Shown here: in pieces, positions 9,321 through 17,770 of the stretch | Numbering within the stretch: position 1 is the first letter of the stretch | Layout of the letters: every line of letters begins with the position of its first letter | From: Oscillospiraceae bacterium | GTDB lineage: Bacteria; Bacillota; Clostridia; Oscillospirales; Oscillospiraceae | Direction of reading: 5' to 3' | Assembly: GCA_009779845.1 (NCBI GenBank) | Contig: WRBE01000026.1 | Location: 1 to 33,416 of the forward strand | DNA length: 33,416 nt | The notes under the pieces: generated by a model | The model's input: the letters and a program-made list of their open reading frames with translations, nothing else | Told to the model about the DNA's origin: nothing | The model's database searches: none | Program-made: the position numbers and the translations under genes

Positions 9321-10500
9321 GATTTCCTACCATAACCTCAGCGGAAAACCGGGGCGGACGGCAGCACTCATTCTTGTCGTTGCCATCATGGCCTTTGCCC
9401 TGTTCGGCGGGGCTGTGCTGTCACAGAGTTTGGACAACGGGATCAACAGCTTAGAAGCGCGCCTTGGGGCCGACATTGCGGTGGTGCCACTGGGCAGTGA
9501 GTCTGATTATGAAAACGTTCTCTTAGCCGGCAGTCCAGTTAATTTCTACTTTCACAAAGATGTTGAACAACAAGCAACCGTACCGGGTGTCGCCCGTGTT
9601 ACAACACAGCTTCATCTGGCGACACTGGCAGATGCTGCTTGCTGTACGACAACGACACAGGTCATCGGCATTGATTACGACACGGACTTTGTCGTCACAC
9701 CTTGGATTGCACACTTTATCCAGCGTCAAATCGGGGACGGGGAGGTGATTGTGGGCAGTGACGTGATGATCGGCCCCAACAATACCATCACATTCTTTGA
9801 TATCTCTCTCCATGTTGCCGCACGGCTTGAGCGGACAGCGACAGGCATGGACTCGTCTGTGTTCGTGAATATGGATACCGCACGCTCACTTGCAACTGCG
9901 GCTGAAATCGGCTATGACGATCTTGGCGGTATCAACGTTACAGATGCAGCCTCCGCCGTGCTGGTACGGGTTGAGCCGTATTATGAGGTTGACGAAGTGT
10001 TGCAGCGCATTCGACACGCCGTGCCGGACGCTGGCCTTGTAGCAAGCAATGCCGTGTTTGCCAACATTTCTGCAAACTTGAGTTTCTTCACGGGCATGAT
10101 TGGTGCCATCACCATCGTGCTCGGTATCATGGCGGTGCTAATTTTGGCAGTGCTGTTCTCGGTGATCGCAAGCGGTCGGAAGAAAGAGTTCGCCATCTTG
10201 CGTATTCTGGGCGCAACCCGGAAAAAACTGGGTGGCATCGTGCTTATGGAAGCTTTGGTCATCAGTGCCCTAGGGTCCGCATTCGGCATCGTGCTCGCTT
10301 CCCTCGTGGTCTTTCCTTTCGGGCGAAGCATTGGCACACAGATGGGTATGCCGCTCCTCTTGCCTCACGTTTTAGAGTCCTTGCGGCTCTTGGCCGTGGC
10401 CTTGGTGGTGGCACTTGCCGTTGGCCCGTTATCCGCTGGGTATTCCGCCTTCCGCATTAGCCGGGCAGAGACCTACACAACGCTGAGAGAGGGGGAGTAA
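9280..10500 (+). CDS. MacB/FtsX-type ABC transporter permease
   Basis: The product is 406 aa with the MacB topology. One N-terminal helix (about 27-49) is followed by a large extracytoplasmic domain (about 50-265) and three C-terminal helices. The segment after the second helix has the FtsX signature, with KKEFAILRILGATRKKL as the cytoplasmic coupling region. The external domain has adjacent cysteines at 121-122 (ADAACCTTT). Such permeases do not usually import; they couple ATP hydrolysis to work on envelope proteins or small molecules. GGAGG lies just before the ATG at 9280. The gene overlaps the DUF4418 gene and ends one base before the ATPase gene. The substrate is unknown; the Cys pair matches the Cys-rich neighbours. 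Confidence 0.88.
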   Translation: MRMKKTRKPLTTSRISYHNLSGKPGRTAALILVVAIMAFALFGGAVLSQSLDNGINSLEARLGADIAVVPLGSESDYENVLLAGSPVNFYFHKDVEQQATVPGVARVTTQLHLATLADAACCTTTTQVIGIDYDTDFVVTPWIAHFIQRQIGDGEVIVGSDVMIGPNNTITFFDISLHVAARLERTATGMDSSVFVNMDTARSLATAAEIGYDDLGGINVTDAASAVLVRVEPYYEVDEVLQRIRHAVPDAGLVASNAVFANISANLSFFTGMIGAITIVLGIMAVLILAVLFSVIASGRKKEFAILRILGATRKKLGGIVLMEALVISALGSAFGIVLASLVVFPFGRSIGTQMGMPLLLPHVLESLRLLAVALVVALAVGPLSAGYSAFRISRAETYTTLREGE

Positions 10501-10501
10501 A

Positions 10502-11167
10502 ATGAACATCAAAGTACAGAATCTCACAAAAGAATACCCCCAAGGCGAGCAGATGTTCGGCGCACTGAAAGATGTCAACTTCTCCATCTCCAGTGGTGAG
10601 TTCATCAGTATTACCGGTCGCTCTGGCAGCGGAAAAAGTACACTGCTTAATATCATGGCGGGTCTCACACTACCTACATCGGGCAGTGTGCGCTTAGACG
10701 GAAAGGACATTTTCGACCAGTCTGACGAAGCCCTTTCCCTCTATCGCAACGCCACCATCGGCTGTGTGCCGCAGCAGTCTAGCATCTTGGCAACCCTCTC
10801 TGTGCTCGACAACGTGCGGCTCCCCTTCTATCTGGCCAAAAGGGAGGGCGATTCTGTGGAGACGGCCCGTGCGCTACTCAAGCAAGTCGGCTTAGAAAAA
10901 CAGGGCGGAAAACTGCCCAAGCGTCTTTCCGGCGGCCAACTCAAGCGCGTGGCTATCGCACGGGCCATGCTCAACCGTCCCCGCTTCCTGTTCGTGGACG
11001 AGCCCACCGGCGACCTAGATACCGAAACCACCGAAGAAATCATACAAATTTTCCGCCGCGTGGCAGACGAGGGGACGGCCATTTTAATGGTCACCCACGA
11101 GTTGGAGACCACAGAGTACGCTGACAAGCGGTTTCATATGGAGAACGGTGTTCTCAACCAAAAGTAA
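10502..11167 (+). CDS. LolD/MacB-type ABC transporter ATPase
   Basis: The product is 221 aa, the usual length for this family. Walker A is GRSGSGKST (39-47), the Q-loop Gln is at 91-92, the signature LSGGQLKRVAIARA is at 142-155, Walker B FLFVDE is at 162-167 with D-loop GDLD after it, and the switch His is at 199. All residues needed for ATP hydrolysis are present. It energises the FtsX-type permease encoded one base upstream. A purine-rich GAGAGGGGGAG, overlapping the permease stop codon, serves as ribosome binding site. It is the last gene of the cluster; a hairpin follows about 25 bases after the stop. Confidence 0.93.
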   Translation: MNIKVQNLTKEYPQGEQMFGALKDVNFSISSGEFISITGRSGSGKSTLLNIMAGLTLPTSGSVRLDGKDIFDQSDEALSLYRNATIGCVPQQSSILATLSVLDNVRLPFYLAKREGDSVETARALLKQVGLEKQGGKLPKRLSGGQLKRVAIARAMLNRPRFLFVDEPTGDLDTETTEEIIQIFRRVADEGTAILMVTHELETTEYADKRFHMENGVLNQK

Positions 11168-11192
11168 GTCTGTTTGTTGTACGGATACAAAA

Positions 11193-11229
11193 ACCGCCCT
11201 TTATCTTGATTCTCAAGGCGAAGGGCGGT
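11193..11229. terminator. Extended hairpin between the ABC cluster and rsmA
   Basis: ACCGCCCTT (11193-11201) pairs with AAGGGCGGT (11221-11229). Inside it, CTTGA and TCAAG pair around a TTC loop. The plus strand has no strong T run after the stem, whereas the minus strand reads into TTTTTG, so it may work better against antisense transcription. It contains most of the rsmA promoter. Confidence 0.5.
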
Positions 11230-11234
11230 ATACT
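11206..11234 (+). promoter_or_regulatory. Probable rsmA promoter
   Basis: TTGATT (11206-11211), a 17-base spacer and TATACT (11229-11234) form a good sigma-A promoter that gives a short leader before the start at 11267. The spacer lies in the 3' half of the hairpin at 11193-11229. Confidence 0.6.
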
Positions 11235-11266
11235 GTTTGTACACACTAATTAGGCGGTGAACCAAC

Positions 11267-12127
11267 TTGAATTTATGCGATATACAGCACATCAAATCCC
11301 TGCTTGCCCGGCATGGGTTTCGGTTTTCTAAAAGCATGGGGCAAAATTTTCTCATCGCTCCTTGGGTACCGGAAGAGATTGCGGCCTCTGCCGGAATTGA
11401 CGAACACACCGGCGTGTTGGAAATCGGCCCCGGTATCGGGTGTTTGACAGAGCAACTGGCCCAAAGGGCCCAGCGGGTGGCGGCGGTGGAGTTGGACACT
11501 TCTCTGCTCCCGGTGCTCCGTGAAACCTTGGCAGAGCACAATAACGTCCAAATCGTCCCCGGTGATATTATGAAAATTGACCTGCCCGCTCTCGTGGCAG
11601 AACAGTTTTCCGGCCTTACCCCCGTGGTTTGTGCGAACTTACCCTATAACATCACCACCCCGGTGCTGACATTGCTCATTGACTCCGGCCTGTTCCGGCA
11701 GATTACGGTTATGGTGCAGCGAGAGGTGGCAAGGCGCGTGGCGGCCCTCGCCGGGAGTTCGGATTACGGTGCGTTTTCCCTCTACATGGCCTATTATACC
11801 GAGCCTACGCTTCTCTTTGACGTGCCGCCGGAATGTTTTCACCCCCAGCCGAAGGTGCATTCCTCTGTCATTACCCTGCGGGTACGGGAAGCCCCAGCGG
11901 TAGACACAGGCCCTGGGGCCCTGTTCCGGGTCATTAAGGCATCCTTTGCACAACGGCGAAAAACTCTGGTCAATTGCCTCACTGCCGCCCTACCGAACGC
12001 CTCAAAAGGGGCACTTATTGCGGTACTAGAGGCACAGGGACATGACGCTCGTATCCGGGGCGAGACATTGGATTTACAAGGGTTTGCACAGTTGACGGAT
12101 GCCTTGTTGGACGCAGGATTGTTATAA
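11267..12127 (+). CDS. rsmA: 16S rRNA dimethyladenosine transferase RsmA (KsgA)
   Basis: RsmA dimethylates the two adjacent adenines of the 3'-terminal 16S rRNA hairpin, using S-adenosylmethionine, late in small-subunit assembly. The 286-aa product has the family N-terminus (FSKSMGQNFL), the SAM-binding EIGPGIG at 52-58 and catalytic NLPY at 124-127. PPECFHPQPKVHSSV and a helical C-terminal domain follow. The start is a TTG with AGGCGGTG upstream; the ATG at 11275 is out of frame. It is followed after 24 bases by the LUD-domain gene, probably co-transcribed. Loss of RsmA gives kasugamycin resistance in many bacteria. Confidence 0.95.
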   Translation: MNLCDIQHIKSLLARHGFRFSKSMGQNFLIAPWVPEEIAASAGIDEHTGVLEIGPGIGCLTEQLAQRAQRVAAVELDTSLLPVLRETLAEHNNVQIVPGDIMKIDLPALVAEQFSGLTPVVCANLPYNITTPVLTLLIDSGLFRQITVMVQREVARRVAALAGSSDYGAFSLYMAYYTEPTLLFDVPPECFHPQPKVHSSVITLRVREAPAVDTGPGALFRVIKASFAQRRKTLVNCLTAALPNASKGALIAVLEAQGHDARIRGETLDLQGFAQLTDALLDAGLL

Positions 12128-12151
12128 CGAATAAACACAAGGAGGGCCATT

Positions 12152-12769
12152 ATGAAAACAACCATCCAGACAACCATAGACAGCTTGGGGCGCAATAACA
12201 TGGCGGGCTATTTTGTAGCTGATGCAACAGAGCTGATCGGGCTTTTACAAGATTTACTCCCAAAAGGCACTATTGTCGGCAGCGGGGATTCCGTTACCTT
12301 AGAGCAGACAGGTGTATTTGAGTTTCTAAGAAACGGCGACTATGTGTTCCACGACAAGTTCCAACCCGGCTTGACATCTGCGGACAAGCGTTCCCTCTAT
12401 TTGAAGAACTTTTCTGCCCACACATTTATTATAGGAACCAGCGCAGTCACAATGGATGGAAAACTGTTTAACATCGACGGAAACGGAAGCCGTGTTGCAC
12501 CCATGATTTATGGCCCTGAACAAGTCATTGTTGTAGTCGGAACCAACAAGATTGTACCAAATGTCGAAGCGGCCATCGAACGAACAAGACAAATCGCAGC
12601 CCCATTGGACGCCATCCGACTCAAAAAAGACACCCCCTGCGTCACACTGGGCCGCTGTATTGATTGTAACCACAAACAACGCATATGCAATGACTTCGTA
12701 CTCATCACCGGACAATTCACCGAAAACAGAATCAAAGTAATTATAGTGAATGACGCACTAGGATATTAA
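12152..12769 (+). CDS. LUD-domain (DUF162, LutC-like) protein
   Basis: The product is 205 aa and nearly all LUD domain. It has GTIVGSGDS near residues 39-47 and the C-terminal Cys signature of the single-domain clostridial branch: Cys163, Cys169, Cys172 and Cys179, in GRCIDC and RICN. LUD proteins LutB and LutC oxidise lactate with LutA. This stand-alone form has no LutA or LutB neighbours and its substrate is not established; lactate use is a weak inference. AAGGAGGGCC precedes the ATG. It lies 24 bases after rsmA and probably shares its transcript. The four cysteines could bind a metal. Confidence 0.85.
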   Translation: MKTTIQTTIDSLGRNNMAGYFVADATELIGLLQDLLPKGTIVGSGDSVTLEQTGVFEFLRNGDYVFHDKFQPGLTSADKRSLYLKNFSAHTFIIGTSAVTMDGKLFNIDGNGSRVAPMIYGPEQVIVVVGTNKIVPNVEAAIERTRQIAAPLDAIRLKKDTPCVTLGRCIDCNHKQRICNDFVLITGQFTENRIKVIIVNDALGY

Positions 12770-12951
12770 AACACAAAAGAACAGCACCCCCCAGCGGCAC
12801 CACCGCCCTTGTAGGTTTCGAGGACTATGACATCCGGCGCGAGAGCCCTGTCGCCAGTGCAGAGTATAAGGAGCGAAATGACTTGACCTTCGGGGTACAG
12901 TAGGATGGCGCCCCTATAAAAAGACGAGGCTACTATAATGCCCACACACCT
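12770..12951. other. Intergenic stretch without a supported gene
   Basis: No start, ribosome binding site or RNA signature is convincing here. One plus-strand frame stays open over about 40 codons up to a TAG near 12903, but without a start or ribosome binding site. It may be a gene remnant or chance in GC-rich DNA. Confidence 0.3.
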
Positions 12952-12986
12952 AAGCCGCAAAGGCCCCCCCTTTGCGGCTTTTCTAT
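12952..12986 (+). terminator. Rho-independent terminator after the LUD gene
   Basis: AAGCCGCAAA (12952-12961) pairs perfectly with TTTGCGGCTT (12971-12980) across a C-rich 9-base loop, followed by TTCTATTT. It closes the rsmA-LUD transcript immediately before the next promoter. Confidence 0.75.
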
Positions 12987-13015
12987 TTGACACAACACCA
13001 GATATCCAGTATAAT
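12987..13015 (+). promoter_or_regulatory. Consensus sigma-A promoter of the SLH deacetylase gene
   Basis: TTGACA (12987-12992), a 17-base spacer and TATAAT (13010-13015) match the consensus exactly. Transcription should start near 13022, leaving a leader of about 50 bases. This predicts strong vegetative expression unless repressed. Confidence 0.88.
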
Positions 13016-13030
13016 CCAAACGAATACAGT

Positions 13031-13048
13031 CGAAACATGTCTGTTTCG
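13031..13048. promoter_or_regulatory. Operator-like inverted repeat just downstream of the promoter
   Basis: CGAAACA-TGTC-TGTTTCG is a perfect repeat with 7-bp arms, about 10-26 bases after the predicted transcription start. A repressor bound here would block the consensus promoter; alternatively it forms a small leader hairpin. The cognate regulator is unknown. Confidence 0.4.
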
Positions 13049-13074
13049 CTATACATAAAGTTGGGGGCGTTTTC

Positions 13075-15246
13075 GTGAGGAAGTTTTTGTGGCTTGGTGC
13101 ATTGTTTGTCGTGGTACTGCTCCTATTTCTAGGTATCCATACACCCATAGCACAAGCAGATGGCGACCAAGGAATCGACCGCACATCACTCCATACCCTT
13201 ATCACCCAAATGGCAGAGCGTGACGGGCGGGCCTATACCAACGTAACTTGGCGAACCGCAGCCCAAGCGGCGCAACGTGCCCAAACAGTGGCGGACAACC
13301 AACAGGCAACACAAGGAGATATAGACACCGCATATACCGCACTGCGTAGTGCGATACAACGGCTCGTACCCCTCTCATCCTTTGAGAACCCCTTTACAGA
13401 TGTCGCCCGGCAGGGTTGGTGGTTCTCCGATGCGGTGCGATACGTGGCGGCAAATGACCTGATGCGGGGCACATCAACCACAGCATTTATGCCAAACAAT
13501 AGCATGAGCCGTGCCATGGCGGTAACCGTACTCTATCGGATGGCGGGAGAGCCGGACACAACCGCCCCCCTCCCCTTCCATGATGTCACAGCGGGACAGT
13601 GGTATACAAACGCCATAGCTTGGGCGAACCAACACCACATCGCCACCGGGGTCGGGGGCGGACATTTTGCTCCGCATCGCAATGTGACCCGAGAACAACT
13701 GGTAACCATGCTATACCGCTATGCCCAACACCAAGGGTATCGGATGGACATCCCCGATTCCGTGAGACTTTCTGCCTTTTCCGATGCCGCACAGGTAAGC
13801 GGCTGGGCACTGGACGCTATGGCGTGGGCAGTGTCCGGTGAGTTGATCCGTGGCGCAAATGATAGAATCAGACCCCAAGGAACCGCCACCAGAGCCGAAT
13901 GCGCCGTGATGCTAATGCGGCTGATTGAACTATTTGAGTTCGAGCGGCAACCGTGGGAGAGTGAGCCTTTGGAACAGCATGTAATTCCTTGGCGGTTTGT
14001 TACATACCTAGAACCGGACTTCCGAGCGGCAGAACAAACACGTTACAGCCCCCGGACAGTGGGCATTCTATACCGGCGTGGGGACGGCTGGGCACTGATT
14101 CCTACCGCCAATGGTGAACGCTGGGTCTATTTACGGGCAAATATGCGCTATTTGGCCCGGTATGTATACTTATTTGACCAGCCAGAGGGCAATCAGGGGG
14201 CAAAAGTCGGGCCGCAGGTAGTCACAATCTCGGATGAACAGGGCAACTGGGCGCAAATTGGGACATGGCTTGGGCTGAGATGGGTCTATCTGGGGCCGGA
14301 AACACATACATTTCCATGGCAGTTTTTGACCTATTTAGAGCCAAATTTCCGGGCCGAGGTACAAGAGACCCTTGTACCGCAGACGGTGAACATCATATTC
14401 CGCCGGGATGACGGCTGGGCGCGCATCTCTACAGGAAGCGGCAATCGGTGGGCCTATTTACGGGAAAATCGGCGGTATACAGGGCGTAGCCTGTACCTGT
14501 TTGCCTACGCCGGCAGCAATACTCGCGGGCCGCAGATTGGCCCGCAAGTGGTGACACTGTTGGCCCAGAACGGCAACTGGGCGCAAATCAATACATGGCT
14601 CGGGCTACGGTGGGTCTATCTCGGGCCGGGGACACCGCCCGGCGGCAGACGCATCGCCCTGACCTTTGACGATGGGCCCAGTTTGCACACGGAACGGTTA
14701 TTAAACGCCCTGCGGGACAGGAATGTGCCGGTCACTTTTTATGTTCTGGGACGGCAAGTGGCGGCCCGCCCGGATTTGGCCCGGCGGATGGTAGCGGAAG
14801 GGCACGAGATTGCGTGCCACACGTTCTCTCACCCAAACCTCGCCCAAGTAAGCGCCGTCCGTATGCGGGACGAGTTAACAAGGACTCGTAATATCATATA
14901 CCAGACCACAGGAGCCGTGCCGACTACGTTCCGTCCGCCCTATGGTTCGTTCAATGCGACAACACGAGCCGTTGCCGCAGAGTTTGGGTATCCCCTTATC
15001 CTGTGGTCCGTGGACACCAGAGACTGGGAGACGCAAAACGTAAGCGCCATCATGAGCCACTTTGTAGGCCCCAGCGGTGTGCGAATCAGAGAGGGTGACA
15101 TTATCCTCATGCACGACACCATGCCCACCACAATCGATGCCGCCATCCGTGCGGTAGATCTGTTGCTGGCGGAAGGGTTTACCTTTGTGACGGTAGCAGA
15201 GTTATTAGGCTCGCCTGTATCGGGCCAAGTGTATCGGCGGAGGTAG
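13075..15246 (+). CDS. S-layer-anchored polysaccharide deacetylase (SLH x3, NodB domain)
   Basis: The product is 723 aa. Residues 1-30 are a signal peptide. Residues 33-100 resemble a FIVAR-type helical module. Three SLH motifs (about 102-285) should bind secondary wall polymer and hold the protein at the surface. Two tandem 109-residue repeats (from 305 and 414), each opening PW-F-TYLEP-FR and closing LGLRWVYLGP, look like SH3-like wall-binding modules. The C-terminal NodB domain (from 525) has all five CE4 motifs: TFDDGP, HTFSHP, RPPYGS, DTRDWE and LMHDT, so the Asp-His-His metal site is intact. CE4 enzymes deacetylate peptidoglycan, chitin-like or other N-acetylated glycans; peptidoglycan or wall glycan is most likely. 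Translation starts at GTG behind a G-rich site (GTTGGGGGCG). The gene is monocistronic and converges on TIGR03936 with 7 bases between stops. Confidence 0.92.
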   Translation: MRKFLWLGALFVVVLLLFLGIHTPIAQADGDQGIDRTSLHTLITQMAERDGRAYTNVTWRTAAQAAQRAQTVADNQQATQGDIDTAYTALRSAIQRLVPLSSFENPFTDVARQGWWFSDAVRYVAANDLMRGTSTTAFMPNNSMSRAMAVTVLYRMAGEPDTTAPLPFHDVTAGQWYTNAIAWANQHHIATGVGGGHFAPHRNVTREQLVTMLYRYAQHQGYRMDIPDSVRLSAFSDAAQVSGWALDAMAWAVSGELIRGANDRIRPQGTATRAECAVMLMRLIELFEFERQPWESEPLEQHVIPWRFVTYLEPDFRAAEQTRYSPRTVGILYRRGDGWALIPTANGERWVYLRANMRYLARYVYLFDQPEGNQGAKVGPQVVTISDEQGNWAQIGTWLGLRWVYLGPETHTFPWQFLTYLEPNFRAEVQETLVPQTVNIIFRRDDGWARISTGSGNRWAYLRENRRYTGRSLYLFAYAGSNTRGPQIGPQVVTLLAQNGNWAQINTWLGLRWVYLGPGTPPGGRRIALTFDDGPSLHTERLLNALRDRNVPVTFYVLGRQVAARPDLARRMVAEGHEIACHTFSHPNLAQVSAVRMRDELTRTRNIIYQTTGAVPTTFRPPYGSFNATTRAVAAEFGYPLILWSVDTRDWETQNVSAIMSHFVGPSGVRIREGDIILMHDTMPTTIDAAIRAVDLLLAEGFTFVTVAELLGSPVSGQVYRRR

Positions 15247-15258
15247 GCAATCCCTACC
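15242..15258. other. Hairpin spanning two convergent stop codons
   Basis: GGTAGG (15242-15247) pairs with CCTACC (15253-15258) around CAATC. The two TAG stops of the convergent deacetylase and TIGR03936 genes lie in the opposite arms. There is no T run, so it is not a classical terminator. Confidence 0.4.
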
Positions 15259-15922
15259 GAAACACCCGCATATCCTTATCATACACCTCTACCCTCGCAA
15301 ACGCCGCAAAGTCCGGTGCCAGCTCCGGTGCGCTCTGCCGCAGGGCCTCTAGTAATAGGCTGGGATTGAGCGATGGGTTCTGCGCCGCTACTACGGCGTG
15401 TAGGGTCACTTTGTGGGGGGGCGCAGCGATGAAGGTCAGTTCTTTTATCATGGGGCCCAAGTCTACTTGGGTCTCTTCTTTTTTCTTGTTAAGCTTTGTG
15501 ACAAATAGAGGCCGCTGTGCAAAAAATGTGTCTAGTTTCTGTGCCATGTCGGCGGTGTCCGTTATTGTATCATACTCCAGCGTCCCCGTCAGACGAAGCC
15601 AGACTAGCTCTTTCACTTTCCCCGGCGCCTCATAGGCTTTCAATACCCGAATACCCTCCGGCAACTTGGCAGTGAGCAGCTCCGGCAGGGTGGCTAGGGG
15701 CGTGTCGTCCACAACTTCAAAATCTAATAACTCGCAATCACTCTCCATCCCCACAGACGACGGCAGGGCCACAGAAATATAGGCATGGGGGTTAAACCCC
15801 TCCGTATGGCGAATGGCCACTCCCGCACGGGGAAACACCCGCTGGAGGGTTCGCATTAAATCCAGATGGGACAGATATTTGGCCCGCCCTGTCTTTTCAA
15901 AGCGCAGTCGATGTCTAGCCAC
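15254..15922 (-). CDS. TIGR03936 family (DUF2344) radical SAM-associated protein
   Basis: The product is 222 aa. It opens with RLRFEKTGRAKYLSHLDLMRTLQRVFPRAG-type sequence and GFNPHAYISVALPSSVGMES, both characteristic of DUF2344. The family is found fused to, or encoded next to, the TIGR03960 radical SAM protein, as here, where the genes overlap by 8 bases. The function is unproven; conservation beside RNase G and ribosomal protein genes in many Clostridia hints at RNA or ribosome modification. That operon continuation is absent because the next gene downstream is convergent. Confidence 0.88.
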   Translation of the reverse strand: MARHRLRFEKTGRAKYLSHLDLMRTLQRVFPRAGVAIRHTEGFNPHAYISVALPSSVGMESDCELLDFEVVDDTPLATLPELLTAKLPEGIRVLKAYEAPGKVKELVWLRLTGTLEYDTITDTADMAQKLDTFFAQRPLFVTKLNKKKEETQVDLGPMIKELTFIAAPPHKVTLHAVVAAQNPSLNPSLLLEALRQSAPELAPDFAAFARVEVYDKDMRVFR

Positions 15923-17750
15923 AGCAGTCCACCCCCATTCCCAGTCGTGTCACACCGCAGGCGGTGCAGGTGTCTCGGCAGTCCGGGGTCAATCGATGGG
16001 CATAGGCCGCTTGTCGTTCTTGCCAAAGATAACTTTGGTCTACCCCAGTGTCGAGAATTGCCCAAGGAAGTATCTCGTCCTCGCCCCGCTCTCTGTTTGC
16101 ATAGCAATGTGGGTCAATGCCGGTGGCGGCAAAGGCCGCAGTCCAGCGGTCTAGGTTGAAATGCTCACTCCACCCCTCTAGCCGTCCGCCGTTTTGCCAA
16201 ACGTGTTCAATAACCGGCCCTAATCGCCGGTCGCCTCTGGACAGTACCGCCTCAATGAAACTGGTCTCCGGCTCGTGCCAGTTGTAGGTGATGGCCCGAC
16301 TGGTTAGGCTCTCTTTGAGCAGAGCCACACGGCGGCTATACTCTTCCATGCTCACCTGCGCCTCCCACTGGAACGCAGAGTGGGCCTTTGGCACGAAACA
16401 AGACGTGCTCACCGTCAGCCGTACGCCCCGATTCTTGTTGGTGGCGTGCTGTTTCCATGCCCGAAGGATTTTATGGGCCAGCTCTGCAATGGCTACCACG
16501 TCCTCGTCCGTCTCCGTGGGCAGGCCCAGCATGAAGTAGAGTTTCACCGCACTCCACCCGCCGGAAAAGGCCACTTGCAGACTGTTTAACAACGCCTCTT
16601 CCGTTACGTTTTTATTGATGGTGTCCCGAAGCCGTTGGCTCCCCGCTTCCGGGGCAAAGGTCAGGCTGGATTTTCGCACTTTTTGTACCCGCCGCATCAG
16701 GTCAATAGAGAAGTTATCCGCCCGCAGACTGGGTAGTGATAGACCGATTTTCCTCGGCTCACAAAATTCCAACAGCCCGTCACACACACCAGAGAGGTCT
16801 CGGTAATCGCTGGTGCTCAGGCTCAATAGCGTTGCTTCTTGATACCCGGAGTACGCCAAAGCCCGCTTGCCCTGCTCGACCAAAGTATCTCGTGACTTCT
16901 CTCGCACGGGGCGATAGATATACCCCGCCTGACAGAACCGGCACCCTCGGATACAGCCCCGGAATAGCTCTAGGGCCACCCGGTCGTGGACGATTTCGGT
17001 GCTGGGCACCAATCCTTCTGCGGGGAAATATGCGTTGTCTATATCTTGCACAATGCGCTTGGACACACGCTCCGGTGCGCCGGGTTCTGGTGTAATTGCG
17101 GCGATGGTGCCGTCAGCATTGTACCCCACATGGTATAAGCTGGGCACATACACCCCGGCAATCTGCGCCGCCGCTTGGAGAAATTCGGACTTGCTCCACC
17201 CGGCCAGCTTCGCTTTGTCGTAAAGGGCCACCAGTTCCGGCCCTACCTCTTCCCCTTCGCCCAGCACGAACAGGTCAAAAAAATCCGCCACAGGTTCCGG
17301 GTTATAACAGCTTGTCCCCCCGGCAATGACCAAGGGACTAAGCCCTTCCCGCTCACTGGCCCGGATGGGGACACCCATCAGGTCTAGCATATTGAGCACA
17401 GTGGTATAGGACATCTCATAGCCCAAGGAAAAACCCAAGATGTCAAATTCCCCCGCAGACTGGCCGCTCTCTAGCCCGTAGAGGGATATTCCCGCCTCAC
17501 GCAGTTCTGCCTCCATATCCGCACCCGGTGCAAATATCCGCTCACACCAGACGCTGTCCATGCCGTTGAATATTCCGTATAGAATATGGATGCCTAAGTT
17601 ACTCATGGCAATTTCATAGGTGTCGGGGAAACAAAGCCCCAACCGTACCCGAACATTTGCCGGGTCTTTCGTCATCTGCCCGTACTCCCCGCCCACATAC
17701 CGGGCCGGTTTTTGTACCCGTGGCAAGATTCGTTGTAGTTTCTCGTTCAT
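15915..17750 (-). CDS. TIGR03960 family B12-binding-type radical SAM protein
   Basis: The product is 611 aa. An N-terminal cobalamin-binding-like Rossmann region (about 30-200, including DILGFSLGYEMSYTTVLNML) precedes a radical SAM barrel. The cluster motif CIRGCRFC (Cys266, Cys270, Cys273) sits in FRGC-type context as expected for a 4Fe-4S cluster and SAM cleavage. A Cys-rich C-terminal tail (CRDTCTACG and DCCG) could hold another metal. The family is conserved in Clostridia beside TIGR03936; the substrate is not known. The ATG at 17750 has GGAG about 10 bases upstream. The M50 protease gene ends 20 bases upstream, so the three genes are probably one transcript. Confidence 0.92.
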   Translation of the reverse strand: MNEKLQRILPRVQKPARYVGGEYGQMTKDPANVRVRLGLCFPDTYEIAMSNLGIHILYGIFNGMDSVWCERIFAPGADMEAELREAGISLYGLESGQSAGEFDILGFSLGYEMSYTTVLNMLDLMGVPIRASEREGLSPLVIAGGTSCYNPEPVADFFDLFVLGEGEEVGPELVALYDKAKLAGWSKSEFLQAAAQIAGVYVPSLYHVGYNADGTIAAITPEPGAPERVSKRIVQDIDNAYFPAEGLVPSTEIVHDRVALELFRGCIRGCRFCQAGYIYRPVREKSRDTLVEQGKRALAYSGYQEATLLSLSTSDYRDLSGVCDGLLEFCEPRKIGLSLPSLRADNFSIDLMRRVQKVRKSSLTFAPEAGSQRLRDTINKNVTEEALLNSLQVAFSGGWSAVKLYFMLGLPTETDEDVVAIAELAHKILRAWKQHATNKNRGVRLTVSTSCFVPKAHSAFQWEAQVSMEEYSRRVALLKESLTSRAITYNWHEPETSFIEAVLSRGDRRLGPVIEHVWQNGGRLEGWSEHFNLDRWTAAFAATGIDPHCYANRERGEDEILPWAILDTGVDQSYLWQERQAAYAHRLTPDCRDTCTACGVTRLGMGVDCCG

Positions 17751-17770
17751 CTGCTACTGTTCTCCAAGTT

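Noticed and set aside
12781..12903. Open plus-strand frame with protein-like sequence (VGFEDYDIRRESPVASAEYK)
   Set aside because: It has no start codon or ribosome binding site, is only about 40 codons long and GC-rich DNA often leaves such frames open.
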